A stretch of DNA of 8,015 bases from JACPAB01 sp964366725. GTDB lineage: Bacteria > Patescibacteriota > Minisyncoccia > 2-02-FULL-40-12 > GWA2-44-9. Shown one piece after another: positions 1-6,765 of this stretch; within the stretch, counting starts at the first letter, position 1, and each line of letters starts with the position of its first letter. The DNA lies in NCBI GenBank assembly GCA_964366725.1, contig CAYIUL010000023.1, positions 1-8,015 on the forward strand, given 5' to 3'. The translations under genes were made by a program, and so were the position numbers. Under the pieces are notes generated by a model. The model saw nothing but the letters and a program-made list of their open reading frames with translations, was not told the origin of the DNA and did not search any database.

Positions 1-13
1 CTACACTTGAGGC

Positions 14-742
14 ATGCGTCTAAGGACAATGAGAAGCAAAAAGTTGTTTGTGGTTTTAAGAGATCTTATTATCGCCGAAGTGTTTGTTTATCTTGCTTTT
101 ATGGCTCTGGCCTTGTCTGCCGACTGGGGGGAGAGATATGAGGGCTTTGTCCTGGCTCGATATGTCCGTTTTGAGATCATCGAGTTCTCGCTGCTGGGGC
201 TATCCCAGCTGGGATTGATTGTTCTTGTTTTCCTCAAATCGATGAATAAAGAAGGGGACATCAATGAAATACTCAAGACGGGAGAGCATGAGAGATTGGA
301 ATTCAAGACCACTCTCCGCTGGGATGTGAAACAGAACCAGGTTAACAGGGAACTTGAGAAAACAGTAATGAAGACGGTAACCGCGTTCTTGAATTCAGAA
401 GGCGGCCATTTGGTAATAGGCGTGGACGATAAAGGAAAACCAATAGGACTGGAAAGCGACCTGGCGTCTCTGGTCAGAGCCGACACCGACGGTTTTGAGA
501 ATCATTTCAATAATCTTTTCAACGGTATGGTAGGTCCCGAATTCAGGCGGCTGGTCAAGCTTACTTTCAGCAATATCGGCGATAAAACCGTCTGTCTGGT
601 CAACATAGAGCCGGGCCATAAACCGGCGTATTTAAAAACCAGAACGGGAGAGGATTTTTACATTCGCACCGGCAACGTCACCACCCCTCTTAAAATGAGC
701 GAAGTTGCCGCTTATACATCTTCCTGGTGGCGGCTTATATAG
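14..742 (+). CDS. Membrane-anchored AlbA_2 (Schlafen/AlbA-type) domain protein
   Basis: Two hydrophobic stretches (about residues 15-36 and 56-75) suggest a membrane hairpin that places the C-terminal domain in the cytoplasm. Residues 90-232 match the AlbA_2 putative nucleic-acid-binding domain: the LEFK motif at 95-98, the core AFLNSEGGHLVIGVDDKG at 124-141, and the closing FYIRTGNVTTPL segment at 216-226. This domain often sits at the N-terminus of ATPase/HTH regulators; here it is C-terminal, and no ATPase or winged helix follows. Start choice is uncertain. ATG at 14 has GAGG only 1 nt upstream, and ATG at 29 has AAGGA 2 nt upstream; both spacings are poor. A tethered nucleic-acid-binding or regulatory role is inference. 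No terminator is visible before the typA promoter 8 nt downstream. The family call is secure; the function is unknown. Confidence 0.85.
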   Translation: MRLRTMRSKKLFVVLRDLIIAEVFVYLAFMALALSADWGERYEGFVLARYVRFEIIEFSLLGLSQLGLIVLVFLKSMNKEGDINEILKTGEHERLEFKTTLRWDVKQNQVNRELEKTVMKTVTAFLNSEGGHLVIGVDDKGKPIGLESDLASLVRADTDGFENHFNNLFNGMVGPEFRRLVKLTFSNIGDKTVCLVNIEPGHKPAYLKTRTGEDFYIRTGNVTTPLKMSEVAAYTSSWWRLI

Positions 743-749
743 AATACGT

Positions 750-778
750 TTGACACTTCTCTATTTTTAGTGTATTAT
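750..778 (+). promoter_or_regulatory. Strong sigma70-type promoter for typA-helicase unit
   Basis: A perfect -35 TTGACA (750-755) and a -10 TATTAT (773-778) are separated by the optimal 17 nt. The predicted transcription start is near 785, leaving a leader of about 16 nt that holds the GAGG ribosome binding site at 791-794. This is the best promoter in the window by consensus. It starts 8 nt after the stop of the upstream gene. Confidence 0.8.
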
Positions 779-800
779 TGGGTATCTTGTGAGGTCTAAC

Positions 801-2639
801 ATGTCTCCTAAGCAGGGACTTTTTTATTCAAACATGGAAATTAGGAACATTGCCATCATCGCGCACGTTGACCACGGTAAAACCACGCTTACCGACGCTT
901 TAATGCGCCAGACGGGGACTGGCACGGAAGAGGTCTCGATGGACTCCAACGCGCTCGAACAAGAACGCGGTATTACCATTTACGCCAAAAATACCTCGAT
1001 TTTTTATAAAGATACTAAAATAAACATTGTAGATACTCCCGGACATGCCGACTTCGGTTCCGAAGTGGAACGGGTGCTTCGTTCCATTGATTCGGTGCTT
1101 TTGGTCGTGGATGCCCAGGAAGGCCCGATGCCTCAGACACGGTTCGTGTTGAAGAAGTCATTGGAGCTTGGACTGCGGCCGATAGTTATCATAAACAAAA
1201 TAGACAAACCGGCCGCAGATCCCGCCAAATCCGAGGAGCAGATATTAGAGCTTTTTCTTGAATTGGGCGCAAGCGACGAGCAAGCGGATTTTCCGATCGT
1301 TTATGCGATAGGCAGGCAAGGCATTGCCAGAAAAGAACCTTTCTTGCCGTCGCAAGTAATCGAATCGGACGACCTAAACCCTCTTTTGGACACGATACTT
1401 GAACACGTCAAACCCGCTTCATCCGATGAACTGGCTCAAAAACCGTTAAGGATGCAGCCGTTCAATCTTGGCTATGACAATTTTCTTGGCCGGCTTGCCG
1501 TTGTCCGCATATACGAAGGCACAGTTTCTCCCGGCCAACAGGTATTTGTTAAAAAAACTAACGGCGAAACGCGCTCTGGAAAATTAACCAAAGTTTTTAC
1601 ATTTGAGGGCTTAAAAAAAGTTGAACTCGAAAACGTAAGCGCCGGAGATATCGTTATGATAGCCGGTTTGCCAGACATTTATATCGGAGAGACCATCGCC
1701 GGCGACCAGAATGCCGAGCCGCTTCCGGCCATAGCCGTGGACGAGCCGACCATCACTCTTAATTTTTTGGTCAATAATTCTCCTTTTGCCGGACGGGAGG
1801 GAAAATTCGTCACCTCGAGGCAGATAAGAGAATATCTCGAGAGAGAGCTTGAGGTTAACGTGGGTTTGCGCGTGAATTTTGATTCCGATGAAAGTTTTAA
1901 GGTCTCCGGAAGAGGAGAACTTCATGTTGTCATATTGCTCGAGAACATGAGGCGCGCCGGTTACGAACTCCAGGTTTCCCAGCCCCAGGCCATTATAAAA
2001 GAGATCAACGGCTCAAAGAGCGAGCCGTTCGAAGAAGTTATTGCCGACATTCCTTCTGAATATCAGGGCGTGATAATCGAGGGTTTAAGCAGGAGAGGAT
2101 TCAGGATGAAAGATATGCGTATGGAAGGCGAGACCGTCCGTTTGTCGTTCGAAGGCCCGACAAGAGGATTCCTCGGATACAGGAATCAGTTCATTGTCCA
2201 CACGAAAGGCAAGGGAATATTGTCTTCCAGATTCCTGGAATTCAGGCCCATGTTCACAGGAAGCGTAGAAAAACGCTCCACCGGCTCGATGATCTCAATG
2301 GCATCCGGCAAGGCCTTGGCCTACTCGCTCTGGAATCTTCAGGACAGGGGTACTTTATATATTCGGCCCACTACCGAAGTGTATGAGGGTATGGTTATAG
2401 GCAATACTTCAAAAGGAGAAGAGATGGATGTAAATCCGACCAAGGGAAAACAGCTGACGAATATGCGGGCCTCCGGTTCGGATGAATCCATTATTCTTAT
2501 TCCGCCGGTGGAACTGACCATCGAACGGGGACTTGAGGTGATGTCCGGGGACGAATATCTTGAGATCACGCCTAAAGACGCCCGTTTAAGAAAGCAATAT
2601 CTCACCAAAAACGACCGCGCAAGAGCGCAACGAGATTAA
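801..2639 (+). CDS. typA: Ribosome-associated GTPase TypA/BipA
   Basis: This is a translational GTPase of the EF-G-like superfamily that binds the ribosome and supports ribosome assembly and stress adaptation. From the ATG at 801 it has 612 residues, normal for BipA. GTPase motifs are complete: G1 AHVDHGKTT (21-29), G2 with the BipA-typical ERGITI (55-60), G3 DTPGH (78-82) and G4 NKID (132-135). Downstream come the beta-barrel domain, the GRGELHVVILLENMRRAGYE block typical of BipA, and the C-terminal BipA region including KQLTNMRASGSDE. ATG 801 is preferred because GAGG (791-794) sits 6 nt upstream. A GTG at 789 would leave almost no leader after the predicted transcription start, and ATG 834 fits the usual family N-terminus but lacks a well-spaced ribosome binding site. 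The helicase follows after 2 nt, suggesting cotranscription. Confidence 0.96.
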   Translation: MSPKQGLFYSNMEIRNIAIIAHVDHGKTTLTDALMRQTGTGTEEVSMDSNALEQERGITIYAKNTSIFYKDTKINIVDTPGHADFGSEVERVLRSIDSVLLVVDAQEGPMPQTRFVLKKSLELGLRPIVIINKIDKPAADPAKSEEQILELFLELGASDEQADFPIVYAIGRQGIARKEPFLPSQVIESDDLNPLLDTILEHVKPASSDELAQKPLRMQPFNLGYDNFLGRLAVVRIYEGTVSPGQQVFVKKTNGETRSGKLTKVFTFEGLKKVELENVSAGDIVMIAGLPDIYIGETIAGDQNAEPLPAIAVDEPTITLNFLVNNSPFAGREGKFVTSRQIREYLERELEVNVGLRVNFDSDESFKVSGRGELHVVILLENMRRAGYELQVSQPQAIIKEINGSKSEPFEEVIADIPSEYQGVIIEGLSRRGFRMKDMRMEGETVRLSFEGPTRGFLGYRNQFIVHTKGKGILSSRFLEFRPMFTGSVEKRSTGSMISMASGKALAYSLWNLQDRGTLYIRPTTEVYEGMVIGNTSKGEEMDVNPTKGKQLTNMRASGSDESIILIPPVELTIERGLEVMSGDEYLEITPKDARLRKQYLTKNDRARAQRD

Positions 2640-2641
2640 TT

Positions 2642-3994
2642 ATGAACCAGAAGAACCATCAAGGCAGTTTTTACGGCTTGGGCATCGCTCCGGCCCTCCT
2701 TGAGATACTTGAAAAGCTCAAATACACCGTCCCCACTCCCATTCAGCACCATGCGATACCGGTCGCCATTGAAGGCAAGGACCTTATCGGCATAGCCCAG
2801 ACAGGCACGGGCAAGACGCTTGCGTTCTGTGTGCCGATGCTTCAATTGATCGCCCAGAACAAAGGCCGCGGTCTGATAGTCCTGCCGACCAGGGAACTGG
2901 CTCTTCAGGTGGATGAAGTTTTCCATAAAGTAGGCAAGCAATTCGGACTGCGAACGGCGGTGCTGATAGGCGGCGCCTCAATGGGCAATCAAATTCAATC
3001 CCTGAAAAAGGATCCCCATGTTATCGTTGCGACCCCCGGACGGCTTAATGACCATCTTCAGTCCCGATGGCAAAGCCATCGAGGATCCTCGATTCGGAAC
3101 GAATCGGGACAAAAGCCACTGTCTCTCGATAAGATAACAATTCTTGTTCTGGATGAAGCCGACAGAATGCTTGATATGGGATTTCTGCCGCAGATACAGA
3201 AAATACTCAACGCTCTGCCCAAACAGCGCCAGACAATGCTGTTCTCGGCAACCTTGCCGCCGACCATTATGAGAATAGCCACCTCGCATATGAAACTTCC
3301 GCTTCATATAGAGGTATCGCCGTCAGGAACGGCGGCCGAGAATGTGATGCAGGAGATATTCATTGTCCGCAAAGATGCCAAAATACGCCTTCTTGAAAAA
3401 ATACTCGGAGAGTATAAGGGTTCGACGTTAATTTTTACCAGAACCAAATATATCGCTTCGCGTATCGCCAGGGCTGTCCGCGCGATGGGCCATACCGCTT
3501 CCGAGATACATTCCAACCGTTCACTGGGCCAGCGCAAAGAAGCACTGGCCGGATTCAAAAGGGGAAGCTACCGCGTATTGGTCGCGACCGACATCGCGTC
3601 GCGAGGCATCGATGTCGTGGGTATAGAGCTTGTGGTTAACTATGATCTCCCGTCGAATTCGGAGGATTATGTCCATCGCATCGGCCGCACCGGACGCGCC
3701 GGCACGGAAGGCCATGCTATTTCGTTCGCCTTGCCTGAAGAACAATACGAGATCCGCAGTATCGAACGGCTTATCCGGAAAAATCTTCGTGTTTCCCCGG
3801 TTCCCGAACTTCCGCTTGAAAGTCCCAAGCTTGTCGAACATCTCTATAACGAAAGCCAGCGGCGCCACAGAGTTCCCTGGCCGGCTAAAGCACGGCCGGG
3901 AGCCCACTCCGAGAACGATTCTGGTCCGAGACGACCGGACGGATTCCGGAACAGAAGGAGTTTCGGTGGAGGTCACCGCCGTCCTCGTAGATAA
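2642..3994 (+). CDS. DEAD-box ATP-dependent RNA helicase (RhlE-like) with in-frame palindromic insertion
   Basis: ATP-dependent RNA unwinding enzyme, probably acting in ribosome assembly or mRNA turnover. All helicase motifs are present: Q motif region ending at Gln35, motif I AQTGTGKT (52-59), Ia PTRELA (82-87), Ib TPGR (131-134), II DEAD (171-174), III SAT (203-205), IV LIFTRTK (263-269), V ATDIASRGID (315-324) and VI HRIGRTGR (345-352). A basic Arg/Gly-rich tail (about 405-450) fits RNA binding. The spacing between motif Ib and motif II is about 16-17 residues longer than usual. The extra residues 141-157 are encoded by the 50-bp palindromic element at 3061-3110. The start lies 2 nt after the typA stop with no clear Shine-Dalgarno, so reinitiation or coupling is likely. 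The gene ends in a terminator that overlaps its stop. Confidence 0.95.
   Translation: MNQKNHQGSFYGLGIAPALLEILEKLKYTVPTPIQHHAIPVAIEGKDLIGIAQTGTGKTLAFCVPMLQLIAQNKGRGLIVLPTRELALQVDEVFHKVGKQFGLRTAVLIGGASMGNQIQSLKKDPHVIVATPGRLNDHLQSRWQSHRGSSIRNESGQKPLSLDKITILVLDEADRMLDMGFLPQIQKILNALPKQRQTMLFSATLPPTIMRIATSHMKLPLHIEVSPSGTAAENVMQEIFIVRKDAKIRLLEKILGEYKGSTLIFTRTKYIASRIARAVRAMGHTASEIHSNRSLGQRKEALAGFKRGSYRVLVATDIASRGIDVVGIELVVNYDLPSNSEDYVHRIGRTGRAGTEGHAISFALPEEQYEIRSIERLIRKNLRVSPVPELPLESPKLVEHLYNESQRRHRVPWPAKARPGAHSENDSGPRRPDGFRNRRSFGGGHRRPRR
3061..3110. repeat. 50-bp multi-hairpin palindromic element inside helicase gene
   Basis: The outer 8-bp arms GTCCCGAT (3061-3068) and ATCGGGAC (3103-3110) are exact reverse complements. 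Between them lie a hairpin GATGGC-AAA-GCCATC (3066-3080), a perfect 16-bp palindrome ATCGAGGATCCTCGAT (3078-3093) and a hairpin ATTCG-GAA-CGAAT (3092-3104), so the arms share bases and the element can adopt a cloverleaf or alternative folds. I checked all six reading frames and none contains a stop codon. It is translated in the helicase frame as SRWQSHRGSSIRNESG plus boundary codons. Taking the single A on each side as a duplicated target gives 51 nt, a multiple of three. It is probably a dispersed repeat, but only one copy is in this window, so repetition elsewhere is not shown. Confidence 0.8.
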
Positions 3995-4025
3995 AAAACA
4001 ACCCTTAAAGGGTTGTTTTAATTTT
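3995..4025 (+). terminator. Intrinsic terminator after helicase gene
   Basis: An 11-bp perfect stem AAAACAACCCT (3995-4005) / AGGGTTGTTTT (4009-4019) with loop TAA is followed by AATTTT. It begins 1 nt after the helicase stop codon (3992-3994). The next promoter's extended -10 begins right at its T-tract, so this marks the border between two transcription units. Confidence 0.85.
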
Positions 4026-4033
4026 GGTATAAT
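4025..4033 (+). promoter_or_regulatory. Extended -10 promoter for C39-cupin-VIT-SDR gene cluster
   Basis: TG-G-TATAAT matches the extended -10 consensus exactly, with TATAAT at 4028-4033. The region 17 nt upstream (TTAAAG, 4005-4010) is a poor -35, as tolerated by extended -10 promoters. Transcription would start near 4040, only about 5 nt before ATG 4045, giving an almost leaderless mRNA. Confidence 0.7.
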
Positions 4034-4044
4034 CTCATTAACCG

Positions 4045-4788
4045 ATGAGGATTAGAAAAGTAATAATTATTTTGGGCATCGCAGTGGTTAGCGTCTCGTG
4101 GCTCTTCATGTCGGGTTTTGAATTTTCGTGGCAGAAAGAGCCGGTTCATATACCGGCATTCACGAAAACGCCTTCACCAAAAACTTCTCCTGCTTCGGGA
4201 AAAACAACGATCCAGTTCAATGTCCCATTCTCTCCCCAGGCGCCATTCGGAGAATGGGCCGACTCCCGCCAGCAGGACGGCTGCGAGGAGGCCTCGACAA
4301 TCATGGCTATGCATTGGGTCAAAGGCGATATGTCTTTGACGGCGGAAGAAGCCAAGAGTGAAATACTTGCCATTTCTGCCTGGGAACAGGAGAAATACGG
4401 CAGTTACCACGATACATCAGCAAAAGACACCGCAAAAAGAATTTTCGGCGAATATTATAACCATAAAAACACCAGAGTCGAAGGAGGAATAACTGCTGAC
4501 GATATTATTAAAGAATTAGAAGATGGAAATCTTGTAGTTGTTCCGGCTGACGGTAGGGCTTTGGGTAATCCGCACTTTACCCAACCCGGACCGGAAAGGC
4601 ACATGCTCGTGATTATCGGTTACGATTATTCCAAAAATGAATTTATAACAAATGATCCCGGCACAAAATTCGGAAAAAGTTATAAGTATGATAAAGATAT
4701 TTTGTTCAACGCCATAAGAGATTATCCCACGGGAGATCATGTTCCAATCACGAGCAGGAGTAAAAACATGATTGTAGTTGAGAAGTAA
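4045..4788 (+). CDS. Membrane-anchored or secreted C39-like (Peptidase_C39_2) cysteine protease
   Basis: The 247-residue protein starts with a basic N-terminus and one hydrophobic helix (about 5-24), read as a signal anchor or signal peptide without a lipobox. A Pro/Ser/Thr/Lys-rich linker (about 32-55) follows, then a Peptidase_C39_2 (papain-like fold) domain. Visible catalytic features are the oxyanion Gln65 in VPFSPQAPFGEW, nucleophile Cys80 in DGCEEAS, His186 in RHMLVIIGYD and the Asn203-Asp204 pair in NDPG. It probably acts outside the membrane on peptides or cell-surface proteins; no ABC transporter is attached, so this is not a bacteriocin exporter. It is the first gene of a tight same-strand cluster. 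The ATG is about 5 nt from the predicted transcription start and has no Shine-Dalgarno. The substrate is unknown. Confidence 0.88.
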   Translation: MRIRKVIIILGIAVVSVSWLFMSGFEFSWQKEPVHIPAFTKTPSPKTSPASGKTTIQFNVPFSPQAPFGEWADSRQQDGCEEASTIMAMHWVKGDMSLTAEEAKSEILAISAWEQEKYGSYHDTSAKDTAKRIFGEYYNHKNTRVEGGITADDIIKELEDGNLVVVPADGRALGNPHFTQPGPERHMLVIIGYDYSKNEFITNDPGTKFGKSYKYDKDILFNAIRDYPTGDHVPITSRSKNMIVVEK

Positions 4789-4801
4789 AATTAGTAAAAT
4801 T
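4784..4801 (+). repeat. 9-bp tandem duplication at C39-cupin junction
   Basis: AGTAAAATT occurs twice head to tail (4784-4792, 4793-4801). It covers the stop codon of the protease gene and nearly all of the 18-nt gap before the cupin start. The AT-rich copy takes the place where a Shine-Dalgarno would be expected. Slippage duplication is the simplest explanation. Confidence 0.55.
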
Positions 4802-4806
4802 AAATC

Positions 4807-5199
4807 ATGGCATATGTAGTAAACATCGAGGTTGAAACCCAAAACAACAACAATTTCCGGAAAGTCCTGTATACCACCAAAAACAGCCAGCTGGTTGTCA
4901 TGAGTTTACAACCCAAAGAAGAGATCGGCGCGGAAGTTCACCAGCTGGATCAGTTCATCAGGATCGAGAAAGGACGAGGCAAGTCGGTGCTGAACGGCAA
5001 AGAATACGAAATCTCCGACGGCTTTGCCGTAGTTGTTCCAGCCGGGACGGAACACAACATAATCAATACCTCCGAAACGGAAAGCATGAAGTTGTATACG
5101 GTCTATTCTCCGCCAAATCACCGGGACGGAGTTGTGCACGAAACCAAGGTTCAGGCCGAGAGCGACGACGAGCATTTCGACGGTAAAACTACCGAGTAA
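4807..5199 (+). CDS. Small single-domain cupin
   Basis: The 130-residue protein has a conserved-barrel cupin fold. Cupin motif 2 is canonical, G-X5-PXG-X2-H-X3-N, at 72-87 (GFAVVVPAGTEHNIIN). Motif 1 is a variant around 41-60: His45 is present, but the usual Glu is replaced by Gln49, so metal ligands would be His45, Gln49 and His83 plus others. Such proteins bind a metal and serve as small isomerases, oxygenases or ligand sensors; the substrate cannot be read from sequence. The acidic tail (119-130) is probably disordered. No Shine-Dalgarno is visible upstream. Its stop overlaps the VIT start as TAATG, so the two are likely translationally coupled, and a link with metal handling is a reasonable but unproven inference. 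Confidence 0.88.
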   Translation: MAYVVNIEVETQNNNNFRKVLYTTKNSQLVVMSLQPKEEIGAEVHQLDQFIRIEKGRGKSVLNGKEYEISDGFAVVVPAGTEHNIINTSETESMKLYTVYSPPNHRDGVVHETKVQAESDDEHFDGKTTE

Positions 5200-5696
5200 T
5201 GATACCAAGATCGCCAACTACCGTAAGGAATTTTATCTTCGGAGTTGAAGATAGTTTGGTTTCGACTGTGGGACTGCTTTCCGGGATAGCCATAACCGGA
5301 GTTTCGGGGAGTTATGTGATACTGACCGGGGCCGTTTTGATATTCGTCGAAGCATTCTCTATGGCGGTTGGAAGCGTTTTATCCGAACATTCGGCGGAAG
5401 AATACGAAAGGCGCAAAGAAATATCCATCAAGGGCTCGGTCAAAGGCGGGTTGATAATGTTCTTCTCATACTTCATATCCGGATTTATTCCACTTTCCCC
5501 CTATATTTTCTTGCAGAGTAACAATGCTTTTGCCGTATCGATAGCGTTTTCGATAACAGCTCTGGGACTGCTCGGGATCTTCAGCGGGAAAATATCAGGA
5601 ACGAACATCTTCAAGAATATATTGAGTATGACAATTCTCGGAGGGGTGGCGATAATTGTCGGTGTCATTGTCGGTAAGGCCCTGAGTGCTTTATAA
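5199..5696 (+). CDS. Mini VIT1/CCC1-family (DUF125-like) metal transporter
   Basis: The 165-residue integral membrane protein has about five hydrophobic helices (near 20-37, 38-60, 83-105, 110-129, 140-161). The opening FIFGVEDSLVSTVGLLSGIA (12-31) and the helix-2 motif EAFSMAVGSVLSEHS (51-65) are hallmarks of the VIT1/CCC1 family, which moves Fe2+ or Mn2+ by H+ antiport in characterised members. Asp18 matches the conserved helix-1 acidic residue. The link between helices 2 and 3 is only about 20 residues (62-83). Canonical VIT1 proteins carry a long Glu/Met-rich cytosolic metal-binding helical domain there, so this is a stripped-down form. The ATG overlaps the cupin stop by 1 nt. Ion and direction of transport are inferred from the family only. 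Confidence 0.85.
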   Translation: MIPRSPTTVRNFIFGVEDSLVSTVGLLSGIAITGVSGSYVILTGAVLIFVEAFSMAVGSVLSEHSAEEYERRKEISIKGSVKGGLIMFFSYFISGFIPLSPYIFLQSNNAFAVSIAFSITALGLLGIFSGKISGTNIFKNILSMTILGGVAIIVGVIVGKALSAL

Positions 5697-5704
5697 TTAA
5701 AATA

Positions 5705-6472
5705 ATGCTCGACTTAACCGGAAAAGTAGCTTTGGTAACAGGCGCCAAGAGAGGGATGGGCAGGGCCCATGCTTTGGCTTTGGCGGGACAAGGAGCGAAG
5801 GTCGTGGTGACCAACCGGGACATTGAAGGATGTCCGAGCGTTGTGGAGGAAATAACCGCAAAAGGCGGAGAAGCGGTGTGTTTTGCGATGGATGTGACCA
5901 ATAAGGCCGAGATAGACCGGGTTTTTGACCAAGTGGTTAAAAAATATGGCCGGCTGGATATTCTTGTGAATAATGCCGGTATATTTATCCCGAAGCCCGC
6001 TCTGGAGATGACGGAACAGGAATGGGACCAAACCGTAAATGTTAATTTGAAAGGCGAATTCCTCTGCGCACAAAGGGCTGCCAGAGAAATGGCAAAGAAT
6101 AAATGGGGCCGGATAATTAACATATCTTCTATCGCATCGGGCGGTGTCGGCATTGGCTTTTCAGGAGCCGCCCATTACGCCGCATCTAAGGGCGGGATCA
6201 TAGGAATGACCGAAACATTGGCTGCCGAGTGGGCCGATTTGGGCATAAACGTTAATGCCATAGCCCCAGGGGCGATAGACACGCCAATGGTCCGAGAGCT
6301 GGGCAAAGAATTGTCGCAGGAAACGCTCGAAGAAATAAACACGAGAGTGCCTCTGAAAAGGATAGGCAGGTCCGAAGAGGTCTCGGCAATGGTGGTATTT
6401 CTCGCTTCGGAAGAAGCAAGCTATGTTACCGGCGCGACGTTTTATATCGACGGCGGCTGGCTGGCGGCTTGA
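5705..6472 (+). CDS. Classical short-chain dehydrogenase/reductase (FabG-like SDR)
   Basis: The 255-residue classical SDR has a cofactor motif TGAKRGMG (12-19), the NNAG motif (89-92), a catalytic Tyr158 and Lys162 in YAASK, a catalytic Ser in the INISS segment (about 142), and the IAPGAIDTPM loop (187-195). Asn37-Arg38 after strand 2 hint at NADP(H) rather than NAD(H). It reduces a carbonyl or oxidises an alcohol. The nearest well-known relative is 3-oxoacyl-ACP reductase, but substrate specificity in this family cannot be read from motifs, and there are no fatty-acid genes next to it. The segment between the catalytic Ser and Tyr is about 3 residues longer than in E. coli FabG. The start lies 8 nt after the VIT stop, without a clear Shine-Dalgarno. 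Confidence 0.93.
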   Translation: MLDLTGKVALVTGAKRGMGRAHALALAGQGAKVVVTNRDIEGCPSVVEEITAKGGEAVCFAMDVTNKAEIDRVFDQVVKKYGRLDILVNNAGIFIPKPALEMTEQEWDQTVNVNLKGEFLCAQRAAREMAKNKWGRIINISSIASGGVGIGFSGAAHYAASKGGIIGMTETLAAEWADLGINVNAIAPGAIDTPMVRELGKELSQETLEEINTRVPLKRIGRSEEVSAMVVFLASEEASYVTGATFYIDGGWLAA

Positions 6473-6477
6473 CGAAG

Positions 6478-6765
6478 ATGGAACCCATAAAACAAAGCAA
6501 CCGAAGGGGATATATAGTTTTCCTCAATATTATCTTAGCTCTTATAGTCGCATCTCAAATACGGGCATGGTATGCCGGGCCGTATAGCGGATACTTTTTC
6601 ATGCAGACCTTTTTGGGGCTGGCTTTGCTGTGTCTGGGGGCTTTCGGGGCTGTCGGGTGGGGTAAGTCAGGCATAGTTCGGAAATTGCTTGTTTTGGCGG
6701 AGATTGGCATCGGTCTCGCCATATTGTTCGAATACGAGCCGATAGTTGGTTTTCTGTTGCGTTGA
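6478..6765 (+). CDS. Small hypothetical membrane protein, three predicted helices
   Basis: The 95-residue protein has three hydrophobic stretches (about residues 10-29, 36-60, 65-93 from ATG 6478) and a positively charged N-terminus (KQSNRR). I do not recognise the family. ATG 6478 lies 5 nt after the SDR stop; a TTG at 6469 that overlaps the SDR stop is an alternative giving three more residues. It is the last gene of the run. Its TGA stop (6763-6765) is part of the TTGA that borders the inverted-repeat element, yet removing the element would leave the stop unchanged, so the gene does not appear truncated by it. Confidence 0.65.
   Translation: MEPIKQSNRRGYIVFLNIILALIVASQIRAWYAGPYSGYFFMQTFLGLALLCLGAFGAVGWGKSGIVRKLLVLAEIGIGLAILFEYEPIVGFLLR

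Noticed and set aside
789..800. GTG start for TypA
   Set aside because: It lies about 4 nt after the predicted transcription start and includes the ribosome binding site of the better ATG at 801.
3880..3956. Cluster of short palindromes in the helicase tail (stem near 3881-3901; TTCTG...CAGAA at 3919-3956)
   Set aside because: Stems are short or imperfect and the region is GC-rich, coding a low-complexity Arg/Gly tail. It could be a decayed relative of the 50-bp element, but the sequence does not resemble it closely enough to claim so.
3521..3976. 151-codon minus-strand open frame opposite the helicase
   Set aside because: The plus strand encodes conserved helicase motifs IV-VI throughout this region, so the antisense frame is a shadow.
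3630..4055. 141-codon plus-strand open frame overlapping the helicase end and the protease start
   Set aside because: It is out of frame with the conserved helicase C-terminal motifs, crosses a terminator and promoter, and has no recognisable domain.
4224..4258. 9-bp perfect inverted repeat CCCATTCTC / GAGAATGGG inside the protease gene
   Set aside because: A 9-bp repeat with a loop under 20 nt is expected about once by chance in a window of this size, and it lies over the conserved oxyanion motif, so coding constraint explains it.
5665..6153. 162-codon minus-strand open frame opposite the SDR gene
   Set aside because: The plus-strand SDR motifs span it, and the antisense translation shows no recognisable domain.
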